From positions 1 to 6,061 of the forward strand of contig JAAZOE010000250.1 of the NCBI GenBank assembly GCA_012797915.1: a stretch of DNA of 6,061 bases, given 5' to 3'. A program made the translations under genes and the position numbers. The stretch is from Candidatus Zixiibacteriota bacterium (GTDB taxonomy: Bacteria; Zixibacteria; MSB-5A5; GN15; JAAZOE01). Under the pieces are notes generated by a model, which worked only from the letters and a program-made list of their open reading frames with translations, was not told the origin of the DNA and ran no database searches. This document shows positions 5,648 through 6,061 of this stretch, one piece after another; the stretch's first letter is position 1, and every line of letters begins with the position of its first letter.

Positions 5648-5894
5648 CTTCCGTTCTACTAATCGTTGGACAGTCCAGCCGCAAAAAAGACCAATGGAAA
5701 GTAGGAAAATCCGTCCAAAAAGCAACTTCTTTTCCGACATCTCCTTACGCGCTTTTCCGCTTGCATGGTTGCGAAAAGATACTATAATACGATGGAAGTC
5801 GGGACGCCTTCTGCCCCAATGAACAAACACCCGCCGCCTGATCGCTTTTCGCGTCCGATGCACCGGTCACTGAAACCATCTTCCGGGAGGGAAC
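5648..5894. promoter_or_regulatory. Divergent intergenic region between the sigma operon and the lipoprotein gene
   Basis: This 247-bp stretch separates two genes read outward. It holds the plus-strand promoter candidate near 5761-5788, an AT-rich core that also reads TATTAT on the minus strand (5789-5784) without a good -35, and the octamer GCGAAAAG on plus at 5771-5778 and on minus at 5852-5845, with a near match GCGGAAAAG on minus at 5760-5752. It also includes the possible upstream extension of the sigma factor. No RNA gene or mobile element is visible. Confidence 0.5.
5761..5788 (+). promoter_or_regulatory. Candidate housekeeping promoter for the lipoprotein gene
   Basis: A perfect -10 TATAAT (5783-5788) lies 16 nt after a partial -35 TTGCAT (5761-5766). 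Transcription would begin near 5795 and leave a leader of about 100 nt before the ATG at 5895. The strong -10 stands out against the GC-rich background. Confidence 0.5.
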
Positions 5895-6061
5895 ATGGTT
5901 GCCCGAAACCTTCTCGCCGCAGTTTCCATCGCCGGCCTGATCGGCTTTGCCGGCTGCTCCGATATTCTCGATTCCGGGACCGGTTTGCCGGCCGACGACG
6001 GCGTGATGCCCTTGCAGGTCGGCAACAGCTGGACCTATGAACGATCCGTGCGCGGCAATCC
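5895..6061 (+). CDS. Lipoprotein of unknown function, 3' end cut by window
   Basis: Fifty-five codons are visible. MVARNLLAAVSIAGLIGFAGC is a lipoprotein signal peptide: a basic residue, a hydrophobic stretch, and a lipobox (GFAGC) with the lipidated Cys at residue 21. Ser-Asp follows the Cys; the family rule for inner-membrane retention needs Asp at +2, so outer-membrane export is more likely if that rule applies here. The mature part starts with a Gly/Asp-rich linker and then PLQVGNSWTYE (39-49), a motif I associate with secreted proteins of unknown function in FCB-group bacteria. GGAGG lies 4 nt before the ATG, so the start is well supported. It is divergent from the sigma operon and may or may not belong to its regulon. 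Confidence 0.85.
   Translation, partial: MVARNLLAAVSIAGLIGFAGCSDILDSGTGLPADDGVMPLQVGNSWTYERSVRGN

Noticed and set aside
5741..5863. Sigma factor start at ATG 5863
   Set aside because: The added residues are unlike any sigma region, overlap the divergent promoter area and lack a ribosome binding site.
1..6061. CRISPR array, tRNA, rRNA or insertion sequence
   Set aside because: No regularly spaced repeats, tRNA-like cloverleaf, rRNA words or transposase frames were seen on either strand by eye.

Overview
The window is a compact, GC-rich bacterial chromosome segment with seven genes on the minus strand and the start of one on the plus strand. All names come from reading motifs; no database was searched. 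A Gram-negative cell plan is supported by several periplasmic proteins with Sec signals, a lipoprotein and an ECF sigma/anti-sigma pair. The style (many GTG starts, Spy/CpxP-like proteins with LTxxQ motifs, a lipoprotein whose mature part reads PLQVGNSWTYE) would suit an uncultured FCB-group lineage such as Zixibacteria, but that placement is a guess.

Layout in minus-strand transcription order, right to left. (A) 5647-2783: a five-gene cluster of an ECF sigma factor, a zinc-finger membrane anti-sigma factor (GTGA overlap), a Spy/CpxP-like periplasmic protein (3-nt gap), a second Spy-like protein rich in Met, His, Asp and Cys (33-nt gap), and a secreted Cys-rich protein with an HMA-like domain lacking the usual CxxC (70-nt gap holding a GC hairpin). 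It ends at an intrinsic terminator at 2729-2753. (B) 2644 to the left edge: rnr (ribonuclease R), then a sigma-54-type activator whose GTG start overlaps the rnr stop (GTGA). The activator is cut by the window edge just after its Walker A motif. (C) Plus strand from 5895: the first 55 codons of a lipoprotein, divergent from the sigma operon across a 247-bp intergenic region that holds a good plus-strand -10 TATAAT.

The likely logic of cluster A is an envelope or metal stress circuit. The anti-sigma factor would hold the ECF sigma at the inner membrane, and the periplasmic Spy-like proteins would sense or buffer metal or misfolded protein. The design recalls CnrYXH, where a Spy/CpxP-fold sensor (CnrX) works with a membrane anti-sigma factor (CnrY) and an ECF sigma (CnrH), but the gene order and the HMA-like member differ. 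This cluster is the most interesting part of the window. Cluster B joins RNA turnover to a transcription activator with a degenerate receiver domain.
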